Source of the DNA: MWEI01 sp964600235
GTDB taxonomy: Bacteria; Desulfobacterota; Desulfomonilia; UBA1062
DNA length: 64,000 nt
Direction of reading: 5' to 3'
NCBI GenBank assembly: GCA_964600235.1
Contig: CAZRIV010000007.1
Location: 120,759 to 184,758, forward strand
Below the pieces are notes generated by a model that worked only from the letters and a program-made list of their open reading frames with translations, searched no databases and was not told where the DNA came from. A program made the position numbers and the translations under genes. Each line of letters begins with the position of its first letter. Within the stretch, counting starts at the first letter, position 1. Below, one piece after another: positions 1 to 11,181 of the stretch.

Positions 1-462
1 ATCGAGGGCGCAAAGAAGCACTTCCACTACAAGGAACGCTGTATATTCTGCGATGTAATACGGCAGGAGATCCAGATCGAGACAAGGATGGTTCTGGAAA
101 CGGATTTTTTTGTCGTCATTGAACCCTTTGCCCCCCGGGTGCCCTTTGAAACCTGGATCCTGCCCAAGAGGCATGCCCCCCGCTTCGAGTATGTCGAACC
201 CGGAGAAATCCACGACCTCGCCATCGGGTTCAAGGAGGTGCTGTCCAGGCTGGACGAAGGTCTGAACTATCCCGACTATAATTATTACATCCATACCGCC
301 CCTTTCGGCAATGAATGCGATCCCTATTTCCATTGGCATATTGAAATCCTACCCCGGCTCATGCCCATAACGGGCCTCGAATGGAGCTCTGAGCTTTACT
401 ATAATTCCACACCTCCTGAGGACGCAGCGAATTTCCTGCGGTCAATCGTTGTCTTGTCATAG
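1..462 (+). CDS. galT: GalT-like nucleotidyltransferase, C-terminal part (5' end outside window)
   Basis: The reading frame is open from base 1, so only the last 153 residues are present. They match the C-terminal HIT-fold half of galactose-1-phosphate uridylyltransferase, which swaps UMP between UDP-glucose and galactose-1-phosphate in the cytoplasm. Visible marks are a CIFCD Cys-x-x-Cys pair near the start, an ILPKRHAP segment, and FHWHIEILPRL close to the end, the typical second-half HIT strand of GalT. The catalytic HPH triad of the family would lie upstream and cannot be checked. The stop is 10 bases before the rsmE start, so the two are probably co-transcribed. A related ADP/UDP-sugar phosphorylase of the same superfamily is possible. 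Confidence 0.8.
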   Translation: MEGAKKHFHYKERCIFCDVIRQEIQIETRMVLETDFFVVIEPFAPRVPFETWILPKRHAPRFEYVEPGEIHDLAIGFKEVLSRLDEGLNYPDYNYYIHTAPFGNECDPYFHWHIEILPRLMPITGLEWSSELYYNSTPPEDAANFLRSIVVLS

Positions 463-472
463 GGGACTCTTT

Positions 473-1165
473 ATGCCCAGGTTCTTTGCAGAAATCGACC
501 GATTCCCCGTGGCGTTCATCGAGGGGAGAGATTCAATTCGCCATATCATAGGACCATTGAGGAAGAAACGCGGTGACGAGATCGCTGTCCGCATCGGCAA
601 CCAGGGGTATAGGGCAAGGATATCATCTATCGCTTCGGATAGGATCCTGCTGGAAATTCTGGCCGAAGAAATTCTGCGAGACAGAAGTCCTGCGATCATT
701 CACCTCGCCATGTGCCTTATCGACCTCAAGGATCTCGACGATACCATCCGCTCCACCACAGAGCTCGGTGTATCACATATCCATCCGGTCATCTCAGCCA
801 GATCGAACATGCGCACCGTGACCGAGGCTCGATTCGCCCGCTGGAACTCGATAATCATCGAGGCAATCAAACAATGCGACCGGATGACCATCCCCTTGAT
901 GCATCAACCCCTGTCTCTGGATGCATTCCTTTCTTCGGAAGCCGCCCTGTCGGGGACGAGGCTGGTGGCCCACAAGGATGCGCGACATTCCCTGCTGGAC
1001 TACCGGGGAAGAGACTGCTTGATCCTGATCGGGCCCGAAGGAGGCCTTTCGGGAGAAGAGTTGGCCATGCTGGCCGCGCGCGGCTTCATTCCCGTAGGAA
1101 TGGGAAACACAACCTTGCGGGCGACTACGGCGGCGATATCCGCTGTGGGCATTCTCGGCTGTTGA
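473..1165 (+). CDS. rsmE: 16S rRNA m3U1498 methyltransferase RsmE
   Basis: A 230-residue SPOUT-fold methyltransferase that methylates N3 of U1498 in 16S rRNA using SAM. Family marks are the N-terminal PUA-like part (MPRFFAE, HIIGPLRKKRGDEIAV), then a central segment with TTELGVSHIHPVIS and RSNM, and the C-terminal SAM knot with LIGPEGGLSGEE and GNTTLRATTAAISAVG. The ATG at 473 is chosen over an in-frame ATG at 449 because it has a purine-rich GGGGA upstream and gives the usual N-terminus. The protein ends soon after the knot, as is normal for the family. It follows the GalT-like gene closely. Confidence 0.93.
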   Translation: MPRFFAEIDRFPVAFIEGRDSIRHIIGPLRKKRGDEIAVRIGNQGYRARISSIASDRILLEILAEEILRDRSPAIIHLAMCLIDLKDLDDTIRSTTELGVSHIHPVISARSNMRTVTEARFARWNSIIIEAIKQCDRMTIPLMHQPLSLDAFLSSEAALSGTRLVAHKDARHSLLDYRGRDCLILIGPEGGLSGEELAMLAARGFIPVGMGNTTLRATTAAISAVGILGC

Positions 1166-1245
1166 AACCCCTCCAGGAGACTCTTGCACAACTCCACACC
1201 CACAGTTTAAACCGGATTTTACGTTTGAATGGGGGTAAAACTGAT

Positions 1246-1331
1246 CCGTTCAGAGCAGTGATCTCGCCGCCTCAAGCAGGCGGCATAATAGGCATTTATC
1301 AGAGGCGGCGAGATCACTGCTTGATGAACGG
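1246..1331. repeat. long inverted repeat with a nested alternative hairpin
   Basis: A perfect 20-base inverted repeat has arms at 1254-1273 and 1302-1321. It is extended outward by a further CCGTTCA/TGAACGG pair (1246-1252 and 1325-1331) after a small indel. Inside it a second perfect 7-bp hairpin (GCCGCCT at 1266-1272 with AGGCGGC at 1278-1284) uses the same left-arm bases, so the two stems are mutually exclusive. No U-run follows, so it does not look like a simple terminator. It lies between the rsmE stop and the convergent TPR gene. A small mobile-element relic or a mutually exclusive RNA switch are both possible. Confidence 0.75.
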
Positions 1332-1434
1332 ACGTATGAAAAACAATTTTGCCTGGCACGATCCATATGCCACCGCACTCTTGGAGTGTAGCAGGTATAT
1401 GTGTACACTTCCAAACGCATACTCCAGGATAAAG

Positions 1435-1469
1435 AAGGCATCATCCTCTGAAGAGTGGATGATGCCTTT
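1435..1469 (-). terminator. terminator of the TPR lipoprotein gene
   Basis: Arms AAGGCATCATCC (1435-1446) and GGATGATGCCTTT (1457-1469) form a 12-bp stem. Read on the minus strand it is followed by TTCTTTAT and sits about 15 bases after the stop of the TPR gene. Confidence 0.75.
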
Positions 1470-1484
1470 GGTCCGCTAAGGATA

Positions 1485-3767
1485 CTACTTGGTTTTGCCT
1501 GTTTGAATACGTGCGAGCGCGGCCTTGGCCTGCTGTTTTTCAGGGAATGGCCTGGTGCTGCTCAAGGATTTTTTCAGGTATGACGCAGCCTCTGCGTCCT
1601 TTTTAAGGTCTATGAGCGCCAACGCCATATGGTAAAGGATCGTCGGTTCATCTCCCAGCTTTTCAGAGGCCATCTGAAACTGCCCCAGGGCGTTTTCGGG
1701 CAGACCCTTTTTCAGGTAAACGTAGCCCAGGGTGTCTGCTATCCGGGGGTCATCCGGGTGCATGTCTTTGGCTGTCTGTGCCAGCTTCAAAGCCTCGCCC
1801 AGTTCGTTCTTGTTCCCCTTTTCTGCAAGGACCCACGCCAGGTTGTTTGCTGCAAGAGCGTTCTTCGGATTCTTGTCGAGGATGTACTTATACACCTTCT
1901 GGGCATCATCCAGATTTCCTGCACCTTGATGGAGCAGGGCGAGCATGGTTGCCGCCCTCAGGTCATTAGGATCCTTGTTCAAGATGGACTGGTACTCACT
2001 CAGTGCGTTCTTGATCATATTGTTCCGGACATAGTACTGGGCCAAGACATGGTAGAAGAGTTCATTCTTGGGATCGAGTTCAATGGCCTTCTTGATCTCG
2101 CCCAGGGCTTCGGCTTTCTTCCCCGAACCCTCCAGCAGCGATGATAAAACCATATGACAGCTCCCCGTGCTGTTTCCGGAGCAGATGCCGCTGACCTTGG
2201 CTATGGCCGCCTGCCATCCGATTACATCAGGCGCTGCATAAGCGTACTGCGACAAGGCTTCTTCGTTTTGAGGAAACAGGCTTATCGCTCGTTCGGCAAT
2301 TGGAAAGGCATTCTTTTTGTCCCCTTGGTCAAGATAGTAACGCAGTTGTGCATGAAGGGTTATCCACTCGTTCGGGGCCTTGTCCTTGAGTGACTCTATG
2401 TACGGTAAAGCCCCTTTAGGCCCCGAGGTCCGCAGTGAAGCCAACGCACCGATATAGAGGATATCGGGGGAATTCACCGAATGTCTGGTGAGGAGTTCGG
2501 TCTCCTTGAGGGCTTCTTGAAACTCTCCCTGAATAAAGTGGATCTTTGCCATTATCCTGTGAAGCTGGATATTCTTATCATTCTCCTTAAGGGCGTTAAG
2601 CACGAGTTCTCGTGCCGTTTTCACATCGCCTTTCATAAGGTATGCCTGGGCACCGTTTGACGCGACATTAGGATTCAATGGCGCGATTTTCAGCGGTTCT
2701 TTCAACACCTCAAGTGCCTTTGTGTGGTCTTTTTCATCAATATATATCCTTGCAAGCATGACCTTGGAGGGGATATCCCGCGGGTCCTTCTCAACCGCCT
2801 CGACAAGGACGTTCTTTGCCTGTCCGATGTCTTTTTTCTCCAGGTAAAGCTGTGCGATGAAGATCCGGACCTGTGTCGTGTCTTTGAGATCGAGCGCCTT
2901 CAGTGCGATTTTCAAGGCCCCGTCCAGGTCACGTTTCTGATGAAGAATGGATGCCTCGAGGAGATAGGGCTCGGGATTCTCCGGCGCACTTTTTTTCATT
3001 GCCGAGAGCTGGGCCTGGTATAAATCTTCCATATTGTTTCGCATATAGAACATTGCAAGCGCTACCCCTGCGGTGATATCGCCTCCTGAAACGCGATATG
3101 CCTCTTCCGCCAGCTTCCTTGCATTGAGGGTATCCTTCTTGAGTACGTAGATATCGCTTGCTACGAACCGCAGCTTCGTGGATTTCGCGAACTGGGCAGA
3201 CCCCTTGTTTGCCAGGGCAAGAGCGTCATCAAGCCTTCCAACGGCCATGTACATTTGAATCAGGTTTATGTACATATCCTCCGTAGGGCTGGCTTCTCCC
3301 GCAAGGTCCTCCATAACCTTGATTCCCTGATCCCTCTTTCCGCTCATGAAAAGGGATTGTGCCAGCACCTGTCTGGCAAGGGAATTCTTCGTGTCGGTCT
3401 CGAGAATAGATGCAGCCTGCTTTTCCGCAAGATCATACCTTTTGGCAAGCAGGAGCATGGAGGCGAGGTATTCCCTTGCCTTTACATTCTTCGGATCAGC
3501 CTGAGATGCCTTTGAGAAGGCCCTGTATGCCTCCTGGGGATGACTCAGCTTGAGCTGGACCTCGCCGAGGCTTATGAGTGTCTTCACATCATCCGGGGTA
3601 ATCTGCAGGGCATTCTGATATTGGATAGCAGCTTCTGCATGCTTCCCCTGTTCTACGTATTTCTGGGCGCTTGCCAGATAGTCCGCCTTTTTTTCCTCAG
3701 GGCTTTTTGTACAACCTGCACATACAACCACAATAATAAGTAATGAGAGTAAAACAACCCTCTTCAT
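1485..3767 (-). CDS. large TPR-repeat lipoprotein (PrsT-like)
   Basis: The product is 760 residues. It starts with a lipoprotein signal (hydrophobic LLSLLIIVVV, then CAGC with the acceptor Cys at residue 19), followed by tetratricopeptide repeats through the rest of the chain (for example PDDVKTLISLGEVQLKLSHP and PNDLRAATMLALLHQGAGNL). Repeats of this kind scaffold protein complexes, here probably at the inner face of the outer membrane. Length and layout resemble the PrsT TPR lipoprotein of PEP-CTERM/exosortase systems, but no exosortase is in the window, so that is inference. The ATG has a strong AAAAGGAGGG site upstream. The gene is flanked by its own terminator and is probably monocistronic. 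Confidence 0.8.
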   Translation of the reverse strand: MKRVVLLSLLIIVVVCAGCTKSPEEKKADYLASAQKYVEQGKHAEAAIQYQNALQITPDDVKTLISLGEVQLKLSHPQEAYRAFSKASQADPKNVKAREYLASMLLLAKRYDLAEKQAASILETDTKNSLARQVLAQSLFMSGKRDQGIKVMEDLAGEASPTEDMYINLIQMYMAVGRLDDALALANKGSAQFAKSTKLRFVASDIYVLKKDTLNARKLAEEAYRVSGGDITAGVALAMFYMRNNMEDLYQAQLSAMKKSAPENPEPYLLEASILHQKRDLDGALKIALKALDLKDTTQVRIFIAQLYLEKKDIGQAKNVLVEAVEKDPRDIPSKVMLARIYIDEKDHTKALEVLKEPLKIAPLNPNVASNGAQAYLMKGDVKTARELVLNALKENDKNIQLHRIMAKIHFIQGEFQEALKETELLTRHSVNSPDILYIGALASLRTSGPKGALPYIESLKDKAPNEWITLHAQLRYYLDQGDKKNAFPIAERAISLFPQNEEALSQYAYAAPDVIGWQAAIAKVSGICSGNSTGSCHMVLSSLLEGSGKKAEALGEIKKAIELDPKNELFYHVLAQYYVRNNMIKNALSEYQSILNKDPNDLRAATMLALLHQGAGNLDDAQKVYKYILDKNPKNALAANNLAWVLAEKGNKNELGEALKLAQTAKDMHPDDPRIADTLGYVYLKKGLPENALGQFQMASEKLGDEPTILYHMALALIDLKKDAEAASYLKKSLSSTRPFPEKQQAKAALARIQTGKTK

Positions 3768-4103
3768 AATCCCTCCTTTTCCCTATAAGCTTACGATAAC
3801 ACAGTTGACAATGCAGGAAAAGAAACCATTTCTGTTGTCTAACTCCGTTCCCTGCCACTTCGCAGATATTATCGAACTTTGAGCCTTTCATCTTGACGAC
3901 GAACCGAAGATCCTCGCGGATCCTTTGCCTGGAGCCTCTTCATCTATCCAATGCACGGACAGCACATATGGTCTCATTCAAAAAAGAGTTGCACCCATTG
4001 TTAAAATTTTGCATCAATATGTACAAATGGAGCTTGGATTGAACTGGAGTTTTTCATGGACCGGACTGGTTGTTGCTCGCCTATGCTCCGGTTGATGTGA
4101 ATA
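3768..4103. other. intergenic region upstream of the TPR gene
   Basis: About 335 bases without a convincing gene. It holds the ribosome-binding site of the TPR gene at its left edge and a short GATCC-TCGC-GGATC hairpin near 3910. A weak TTGTCA box on the minus strand lies about 40 bases above the TPR start, without a good -10. I see nothing else I can support. Confidence 0.4.
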
Positions 4104-4343
4104 ATGGATAAGGAGATAAACGCCGTGTACCAGAGCCGGAGCATACACATTGACCATCTTCCCTACAGGCCGTTAGAAGGATTTGCCGAGCCGAAACAAG
4201 ACCGTTATGGAAGAATATTGTTCAGCATGCCGGAGGTCAGATCGCTTTCAGCACTTGAAATAACCATGAAAGAAAACATTGCAAAAGGCCTCAAGGGACA
4301 TCCTGTCCGCAATTTAAATGAACCGCTGAAGGTGACGTATTAA
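4104..4343 (+). CDS. small hypothetical protein
   Basis: A 79-residue frame with no recognised family. It is moderately basic, with no membrane segment and no cysteines. A GTG at 4125 lies about ten bases after an AAGGAG and may be the true start, giving about 72 residues. It stands alone between a minus-strand TPR gene and minus-strand nrpR, with no terminator or promoter that I can point to. It could be a real small gene, a fragment of a larger lost gene, or chance. Confidence 0.35.
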   Translation: MDKEINAVYQSRSIHIDHLPYRPLEGFAEPKQDRYGRILFSMPEVRSLSALEITMKENIAKGLKGHPVRNLNEPLKVTY

Positions 4344-4404
4344 GACCTCTTTCGTCTGAAAGGATTCTTGTGCGGGGCTTTCCTTTCCATGAGAAATGAA
4401 GGCT

Positions 4405-5415
4405 TCATCCCAGATACTCATGATAGACTGAAGAAAATCTCCTGAGGTCCTTATATTCCATCACCGTAGACATGGGAAGGTTTGTCTCTTCGAATCCGGA
4501 CTCCCGTGCCGCGGCTACAGGATTCAGACCGCCCAGCAGGATCACGCCCATCTTGTTCACATCAACAGGGGCCTGGCAGACGGGCTCGCCCATCTTGCCC
4601 ATGGTGATCACCGGCGTCATGTCCACGTGCTTGAGTTCCCCTATGACCTCCTCGACCCCGTCCCTGCATACCCCGGCTATCTCCGAGAGGTTGGCCAGAA
4701 TCTTGCCGTCTCCGTGCTGAAGCACGCCCCGCACGGCGGTCATCTTGGCGCTGATAAAGGCCTCGGATGGATCCAGAGACGTTCCCGAATAGTGAATAAG
4801 CTCCACGAACCTGGTTGGTTTGTGCTCGCTCATCTGGAGGATACCTCCGAATTTTGATTCCACCGGGATGCCCCGCTTCAGGAGCATGCCGGTAAGCACT
4901 ATGCTGCACACCGTGGCAAAGCCGATGCTGTCATCAGGTACATGGATGTCGCCGAGGAAACCTCCATCAGGGGCCACGGCCACCAGCTCGCTCACACAGA
5001 ATCCCTTTTCAAAGGCGGCTTTCATGGCCTTCAATGCGTCCCTGAAGACATCCCGGGGGAAAAATGAGACATTTATTGGCACCATCCCCCTGCCTGCCTT
5101 GGCATCAAAGGTGGTCTTGTAGGCAAGGATCTCCATGCGCGAGATGCAGTAGCCCACCTTGTCATGTACCCGGGCGTTCCGGAGCTCTTCAATCCCCTTT
5201 GCCGTTATTTCCCTGCCGTCCCGCCTGCCCACGAACCTGGTGAGCTCCCGTTGATCCATAAACTGGAGATGATAACGAACAGCCCTCTCGGAAAGGCTCA
5301 CGCCATAGTCCTTGAGCCTGCGTGCGATGATGCGTGCACCCACAGACTGCTGCGCCTGATTGAGGATGCGCAGTATGAGGATGCTCTTGCGTTCCATCTC
5401 GTCGTAGGTGAACAT
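4405..5415 (-). CDS. nrpR: NrpR/DUF128-family transcriptional regulator
   Basis: A 336-residue protein with an N-terminal winged helix (about residues 8-75; ILRILNQAQQSVGARIIARRL and LSERAVRYHLQFMD) followed by one DUF128 regulatory domain. NrpR represses nitrogen-assimilation genes in methanogens, and single-domain homologues occur in some anaerobic bacteria. The region VPINVSFFPRDVF and the later GVILLGGLNPVAAARE are characteristic of the domain. The archaeal protein usually carries two DUF128 copies; only one is present here. The gene is divergent from the YggS-type gene. A minus-strand promoter with TTGACA lies in the gap. The regulated genes are not evident in the window. Confidence 0.85.
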   Translation of the reverse strand: MFTYDEMERKSILILRILNQAQQSVGARIIARRLKDYGVSLSERAVRYHLQFMDQRELTRFVGRRDGREITAKGIEELRNARVHDKVGYCISRMEILAYKTTFDAKAGRGMVPINVSFFPRDVFRDALKAMKAAFEKGFCVSELVAVAPDGGFLGDIHVPDDSIGFATVCSIVLTGMLLKRGIPVESKFGGILQMSEHKPTRFVELIHYSGTSLDPSEAFISAKMTAVRGVLQHGDGKILANLSEIAGVCRDGVEEVIGELKHVDMTPVITMGKMGEPVCQAPVDVNKMGVILLGGLNPVAAARESGFEETNLPMSTVMEYKDLRRFSSVYHEYLG

Positions 5416-5455
5416 GACCGTCTCCCCATAATTATCGGTAAGCTATTTCCGTTTA

Positions 5456-5484
5456 TGGTTACACACCCATCCGCTGTGTGTCAA
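5456..5484 (-). promoter_or_regulatory. putative sigma-70 promoter of nrpR
   Basis: On the minus strand a perfect TTGACA (5479-5484) is followed after 17 bases by TAACCA (5456-5461), about 40 bases above the nrpR start. The -10 is a weak match. A second TTGACA on the plus strand (5513-5518) faces the YggS gene, but its -10 (TAGGAA) would put transcription start almost at the start codon. Confidence 0.4.
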
Positions 5485-5546
5485 CGGCCAATGCCGCGCC
5501 GGTGATTGCCGGTTGACATCTCTCCGGTCAGGGCTTAGGAAAAACC

Positions 5547-6209
5547 ATGGGCCGGATCAGGGACAACGTGCTGAAAATCCTCGCGGAGATCCCCGCAGGC
5601 GTCACGGTGGTGGCAGCGGCCAAGACCAGGAACGCGCCCGAGATAGAGGAAGCCATGGAAGCGGGCATCACCATCTTCGGGGAAAGCTACCTCCAGGAGT
5701 CGCGCCCGGTCATCGAGGCCATCGGCAGCAGGGCCCTCTGGCACTTCATCGGGCATGTCCAGAAGAACAAGGTAAAGCACGTGGTGCCGCTCTTCGACCT
5801 GATCCAGACCATCGACTCCCTGGAACTCGCCTCCATGGTGGACCAGCACGCGGCCAGGAACGCCAAGGTCATGCCCGTGCTCATAGAGGTGAACAGCGGC
5901 CGCGAGGAGAACAAGCACGGCGCCATGCCCGAGGCGGTGGAGGGCCTGATCAGGCAGATTTCCGCGCTGCCGAACCTCCGCGTGCAGGGGCTCATGACCA
6001 TGGGGCCCTTCCTGGAAGACTACACGGGGCTGCGGCCGTACTTCAGGGAGACGAAGGCCCTGTTCGAGAAAATCAGGGCGCTATCCATCCCCAATATATC
6101 CATGGACACCCTGTCCATGGGCATGAGCGATTCCTTCCGCATCGCCATCGAAGAGGGCGCCACCATGGTCCGCATCGGCACCATGATCTTCGGGGAGCGG
6201 CCGTCCTGA
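5547..6209 (+). CDS. YggS/PLPBP-family pyridoxal-phosphate homeostasis protein
   Basis: A 220-residue single-domain TIM-barrel protein of the YggS (PLPBP) family, which binds pyridoxal 5'-phosphate and buffers B6 vitamer and amino-acid pools without known enzyme activity. The PLP lysine is K26 in VVAAAKTRN. Other family marks are FGESYLQE, WHFIGHVQKNK, the NSGREENKHG segment, and SMGMSDSFRIAIEEGATMVRIG near the C-terminus, which binds the phosphate. The ATG at 5547 has AGGAAAA upstream. If the TTGACA at 5513 is a real -35, the message would be nearly leaderless. It is a single gene convergent with the SAM hydrolase gene. Confidence 0.92.
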   Translation: MGRIRDNVLKILAEIPAGVTVVAAAKTRNAPEIEEAMEAGITIFGESYLQESRPVIEAIGSRALWHFIGHVQKNKVKHVVPLFDLIQTIDSLELASMVDQHAARNAKVMPVLIEVNSGREENKHGAMPEAVEGLIRQISALPNLRVQGLMTMGPFLEDYTGLRPYFRETKALFEKIRALSIPNISMDTLSMGMSDSFRIAIEEGATMVRIGTMIFGERPS

Positions 6210-6313
6210 GCCTTGGATTTCAATGAAATGAGGATGTTCCACTGCCTGTCGGAATTCTTAACACCTCACGCATGGATCACGGCATGCGCAAAGCGCTGCC
6301 ACGATAAGAAATA

Positions 6314-7048
6314 CTATACCCTCTGAACAATAACGACCGGCATCCCCACCTGCACACCCATGGTCTGGGCCGCATGAGCCCTGTCAGACACGATCTCGAT
6401 GGTCCCGGCGCTCCCGCAGATGAGTCCTAAAGCCCCCTGCGGCACACCCGCAAAGGTCCCGTGCATGGCGCTGACGGTTATGCCGTTCACCGTGAGCGAC
6501 GTCCCCGATCCGAGTCGATCGCAGCCGATGTTCGTGATCAGATTGCCGAAGGTATCGATGTGCACCACCATGGGTGCGGTCACATCGAGCCGGACAGGGT
6601 CGGCCTTGGGTATCCCCGGGACACCCAGGCCGTGGCCCCTGAGGAACTTCACCACGAGCGGGGCGAAGATGTCCCTGCCGTGGAAGGTTGCCGACACGGC
6701 GCCTTCCGGCCTCCAGGTGATTTCCAGGACTTCTTCGGAAGGATATAAAAACGAGAACAGCCCGTTGTCGGGCCCAATGAAGAGGTGCCCTTCCTTCCTG
6801 ACGGCAAGGATGGCCCTGTCCGTCCCCACCCCGGGGTCCACCACGGCCAGATGGACGGTTCCTGAGGGAAAATATCGAAAACTCGATGCCAGGAGCCATC
6901 CCGCAGAGATGATGTTGAATGCCTCGATATCATGGGTGATGTCGATGATGTCAACGTCCGGGACCTGCGAGAGGATGACGGCCTTTACCTGCGCCACATA
7001 GGCGTCTTTCATTCCGAAATCGCTCAGAAAGGTTACGAATCGGCCCAT
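6314..7048 (-). CDS. SAM hydrolase (SAM hydroxide adenosyltransferase, DUF62 family)
   Basis: A 244-residue protein of the DUF62/SAM_adeno_trans family, which splits S-adenosylmethionine to adenosine and methionine using water. It is the hydrolytic cousin of bacterial fluorinase and chlorinase. Visible motifs are FLSDFGMKDAYVAQVK at the N-terminus, VVDPGVGT about residue 88, FIGPDNGLFSFL about residue 110, and the C-terminal barrel with VVHIDTFGNLITNI. Length is about normal for the hydrolase. The long insertion of fluorinase is not evident, which favours hydrolase. It is a single gene, convergent with the YggS gene and divergent from the alpha/beta hydrolase. Confidence 0.9.
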   Translation of the reverse strand: MGRFVTFLSDFGMKDAYVAQVKAVILSQVPDVDIIDITHDIEAFNIISAGWLLASSFRYFPSGTVHLAVVDPGVGTDRAILAVRKEGHLFIGPDNGLFSFLYPSEEVLEITWRPEGAVSATFHGRDIFAPLVVKFLRGHGLGVPGIPKADPVRLDVTAPMVVHIDTFGNLITNIGCDRLGSGTSLTVNGITVSAMHGTFAGVPQGALGLICGSAGTIEIVSDRAHAAQTMGVQVGMPVVIVQRV

Positions 7049-7186
7049 ACGGGTTCATTGTAAGCACAAAAACGGCCCAGTCAATCACGATATGCAGGAC
7101 ACGCGCACACCTCATGCCCGGTTATTATCGTAAAAACCTTGCAGATCGGCACGAACAGGACATGTAACGGCCACTTTCATCGCTGA

Positions 7187-7230
7187 GAGCCCTGAAACTG
7201 ATCCATCAGGGCTCGTGCCCGTTTCTTTTG
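7187..7230 (+). terminator. orphan hairpin with U-rich tail
   Basis: Arms GAGCCCTGA (7187-7195) and TCAGGGCTC (7206-7214) form a 9-bp stem followed by GTGCCCGTTTCTTTT. It is oriented like a rho-independent terminator on the plus strand. The upstream gene is on the other strand, so there is no coding gene for it to end. Confidence 0.55.
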
Positions 7231-7291
7231 GTGAAAAAACCGCCATTACACCCCTTGCAGAGACCCCCTGCTTGTTTTATAAGGGACATGC

Positions 7292-8041
7292 ATGAAAATT
7301 TCAGAGCAGAACTGCTTCTATCCGGATGGCTACGTCTATTTCGATCCGGCTTCCCGGGGTTTTGAGCGGGAAGACATCTGGATTGAAGGCCGCATCCACT
7401 GCTGGCTCGTACACCCCAAGCAGCTCAATGACCAGAAGTCCCTCCTTGTCCACCTCCACGGCAATGCCGAAAACATGACCTCGCACATCACGGGAGCCCT
7501 GTTCCTTCTGGATATGGGCTACCCCATCTTCGCCTTTGACTACAGCGGATACGGCCAGTCCAAGGGCACGCCCTCCCTGGCAGGGATCCAGGACGACGCC
7601 AGGCTGGTATTCAGCCACATCTTCGCACACCCGGACAAGTTCGGCGGCTCTGTCTTCGGCTTCGGCCAGTCCATGGGCGCATACACCCTGGCACGCATCC
7701 TCCCGGAATTCCCGGGGCTGAGAGGGGCCATTTTAGAGGCAGGCCTGCATTCATTTTACAGCCTCTTCTGCGAGGCCTACCCGGCCATCGAGTGCACCGT
7801 GCCGCACGACGGCTATTCGGCGCTCGATACACTTCCTGACAGTTCGGTGCCCAAGCTCTTCATCCACGGCACGATCGACGGTGTGGTGCCCTTTTCCCAT
7901 TCCATAGCCATGCACGAGGTTGCAGCCGAACCGAAAGACATACTCATCCTTGAAGGGGTCGGGCACATAGACGCCTTCATATCCCGGCAGGCTTTTGCCT
8001 ACAGGGAAAAGATCCAGCAGTTCCTTTCGCACTACGCTTAG
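7292..8041 (+). CDS. alpha/beta hydrolase, uncharacterised esterase-like
   Basis: A 249-residue cytoplasmic alpha/beta hydrolase. The oxyanion-hole strand is LLVHLHGNAENM (about residue 50). The nucleophile elbow is GFGQSMGAYT (Ser in GQSMG), the acid is the Asp of HGTIDGVVP, and the His is in EGVGHIDAF near the C-terminus, so the triad is complete. It resembles the BEM46/YqiA-like group of esterases or acyl-peptide-type hydrolases acting on unknown small substrates. There is no signal peptide. The start ATG is preceded by AAGGGA. The gene stands alone and is followed by a very strong G/C terminator. Confidence 0.85.
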   Translation: MKISEQNCFYPDGYVYFDPASRGFEREDIWIEGRIHCWLVHPKQLNDQKSLLVHLHGNAENMTSHITGALFLLDMGYPIFAFDYSGYGQSKGTPSLAGIQDDARLVFSHIFAHPDKFGGSVFGFGQSMGAYTLARILPEFPGLRGAILEAGLHSFYSLFCEAYPAIECTVPHDGYSALDTLPDSSVPKLFIHGTIDGVVPFSHSIAMHEVAAEPKDILILEGVGHIDAFISRQAFAYREKIQQFLSHYA

Positions 8042-8157
8042 AATCTCGTCCGTTGGTATCCGGGCGGGCTTTTCATGGATTGTTGTTACTTGATGTTTTT
8101 AGGGATGGCATATCCCGAAAAAAGGGATAGCGGGCTTAGGGAGGTTTAATACCATGA

Positions 8158-8188
8158 GGGGGGGGTATACCCCCCCCTTGTTTTATTT
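8158..8188 (+). terminator. terminator with an all-G/all-C stem
   Basis: Eight G residues (8158-8165), TATA, then eight C residues (8170-8177), followed by TTGTTTTATTT. It terminates the alpha/beta hydrolase gene on the plus strand. A smaller TATCCC/GGGATA hairpin lies just upstream, near 8111-8129. Confidence 0.85.
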
Positions 8189-8264
8189 CAGTCAGTGAGA
8201 GCACTGGTTCTAACGGAAAAGGTTTTTTTACACCCCTTTGACCATACAGTACGGTTATGTTTCT

Positions 8265-10904
<2,640 letters not shown>

Positions 10905-10970
10905 ATATTTCTACTCCTTTGCCCGCATATGAATCGCTGGGGCTCGCAACGCTCACCCCGAGCTATATAC

Positions 10971-10999
10971 CTTGTAGGTCTGAGCGTTTGATATTTCAA
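10971..10999 (-). promoter_or_regulatory. putative clpB promoter
   Basis: On the minus strand CTTGAAA/TTGAAA (10994-10999) is followed after 17 bases by TACAAG (10971-10976), about 70 bases above the clpB start. The CTTGAAA box also resembles a sigma-32 -35, but the CCCCAT -10 is not clear. Confidence 0.35.
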
Positions 11000-11181
11000 G
11001 GCATTCTTAAGAAATACCTCTACAAAGCGTCGTATGGATCTGCGGATTTTGTATGCCGGCAGGTTCTACACCGGTATAGCCACGATCGACATTTTTTACC
11101 TAAGTAGTCTCCCCTTACATATCTGGTTTATTATTCGCATATACATTGCAGTTCTCGTACAGATTTGATTTAGTGACGCTC

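Noticed and set aside
712..1479. 255-codon frame overlapping rsmE in another phase
   Set aside because: It runs through rsmE and the long inverted repeat and ends in the TPR terminator; no protein features.
10971..10999. CIRCE or clear sigma-32 promoter for clpB
   Set aside because: No TTAGCACTC inverted repeat and no CCCCAT -10; only a weak sigma-70-like pair is listed.
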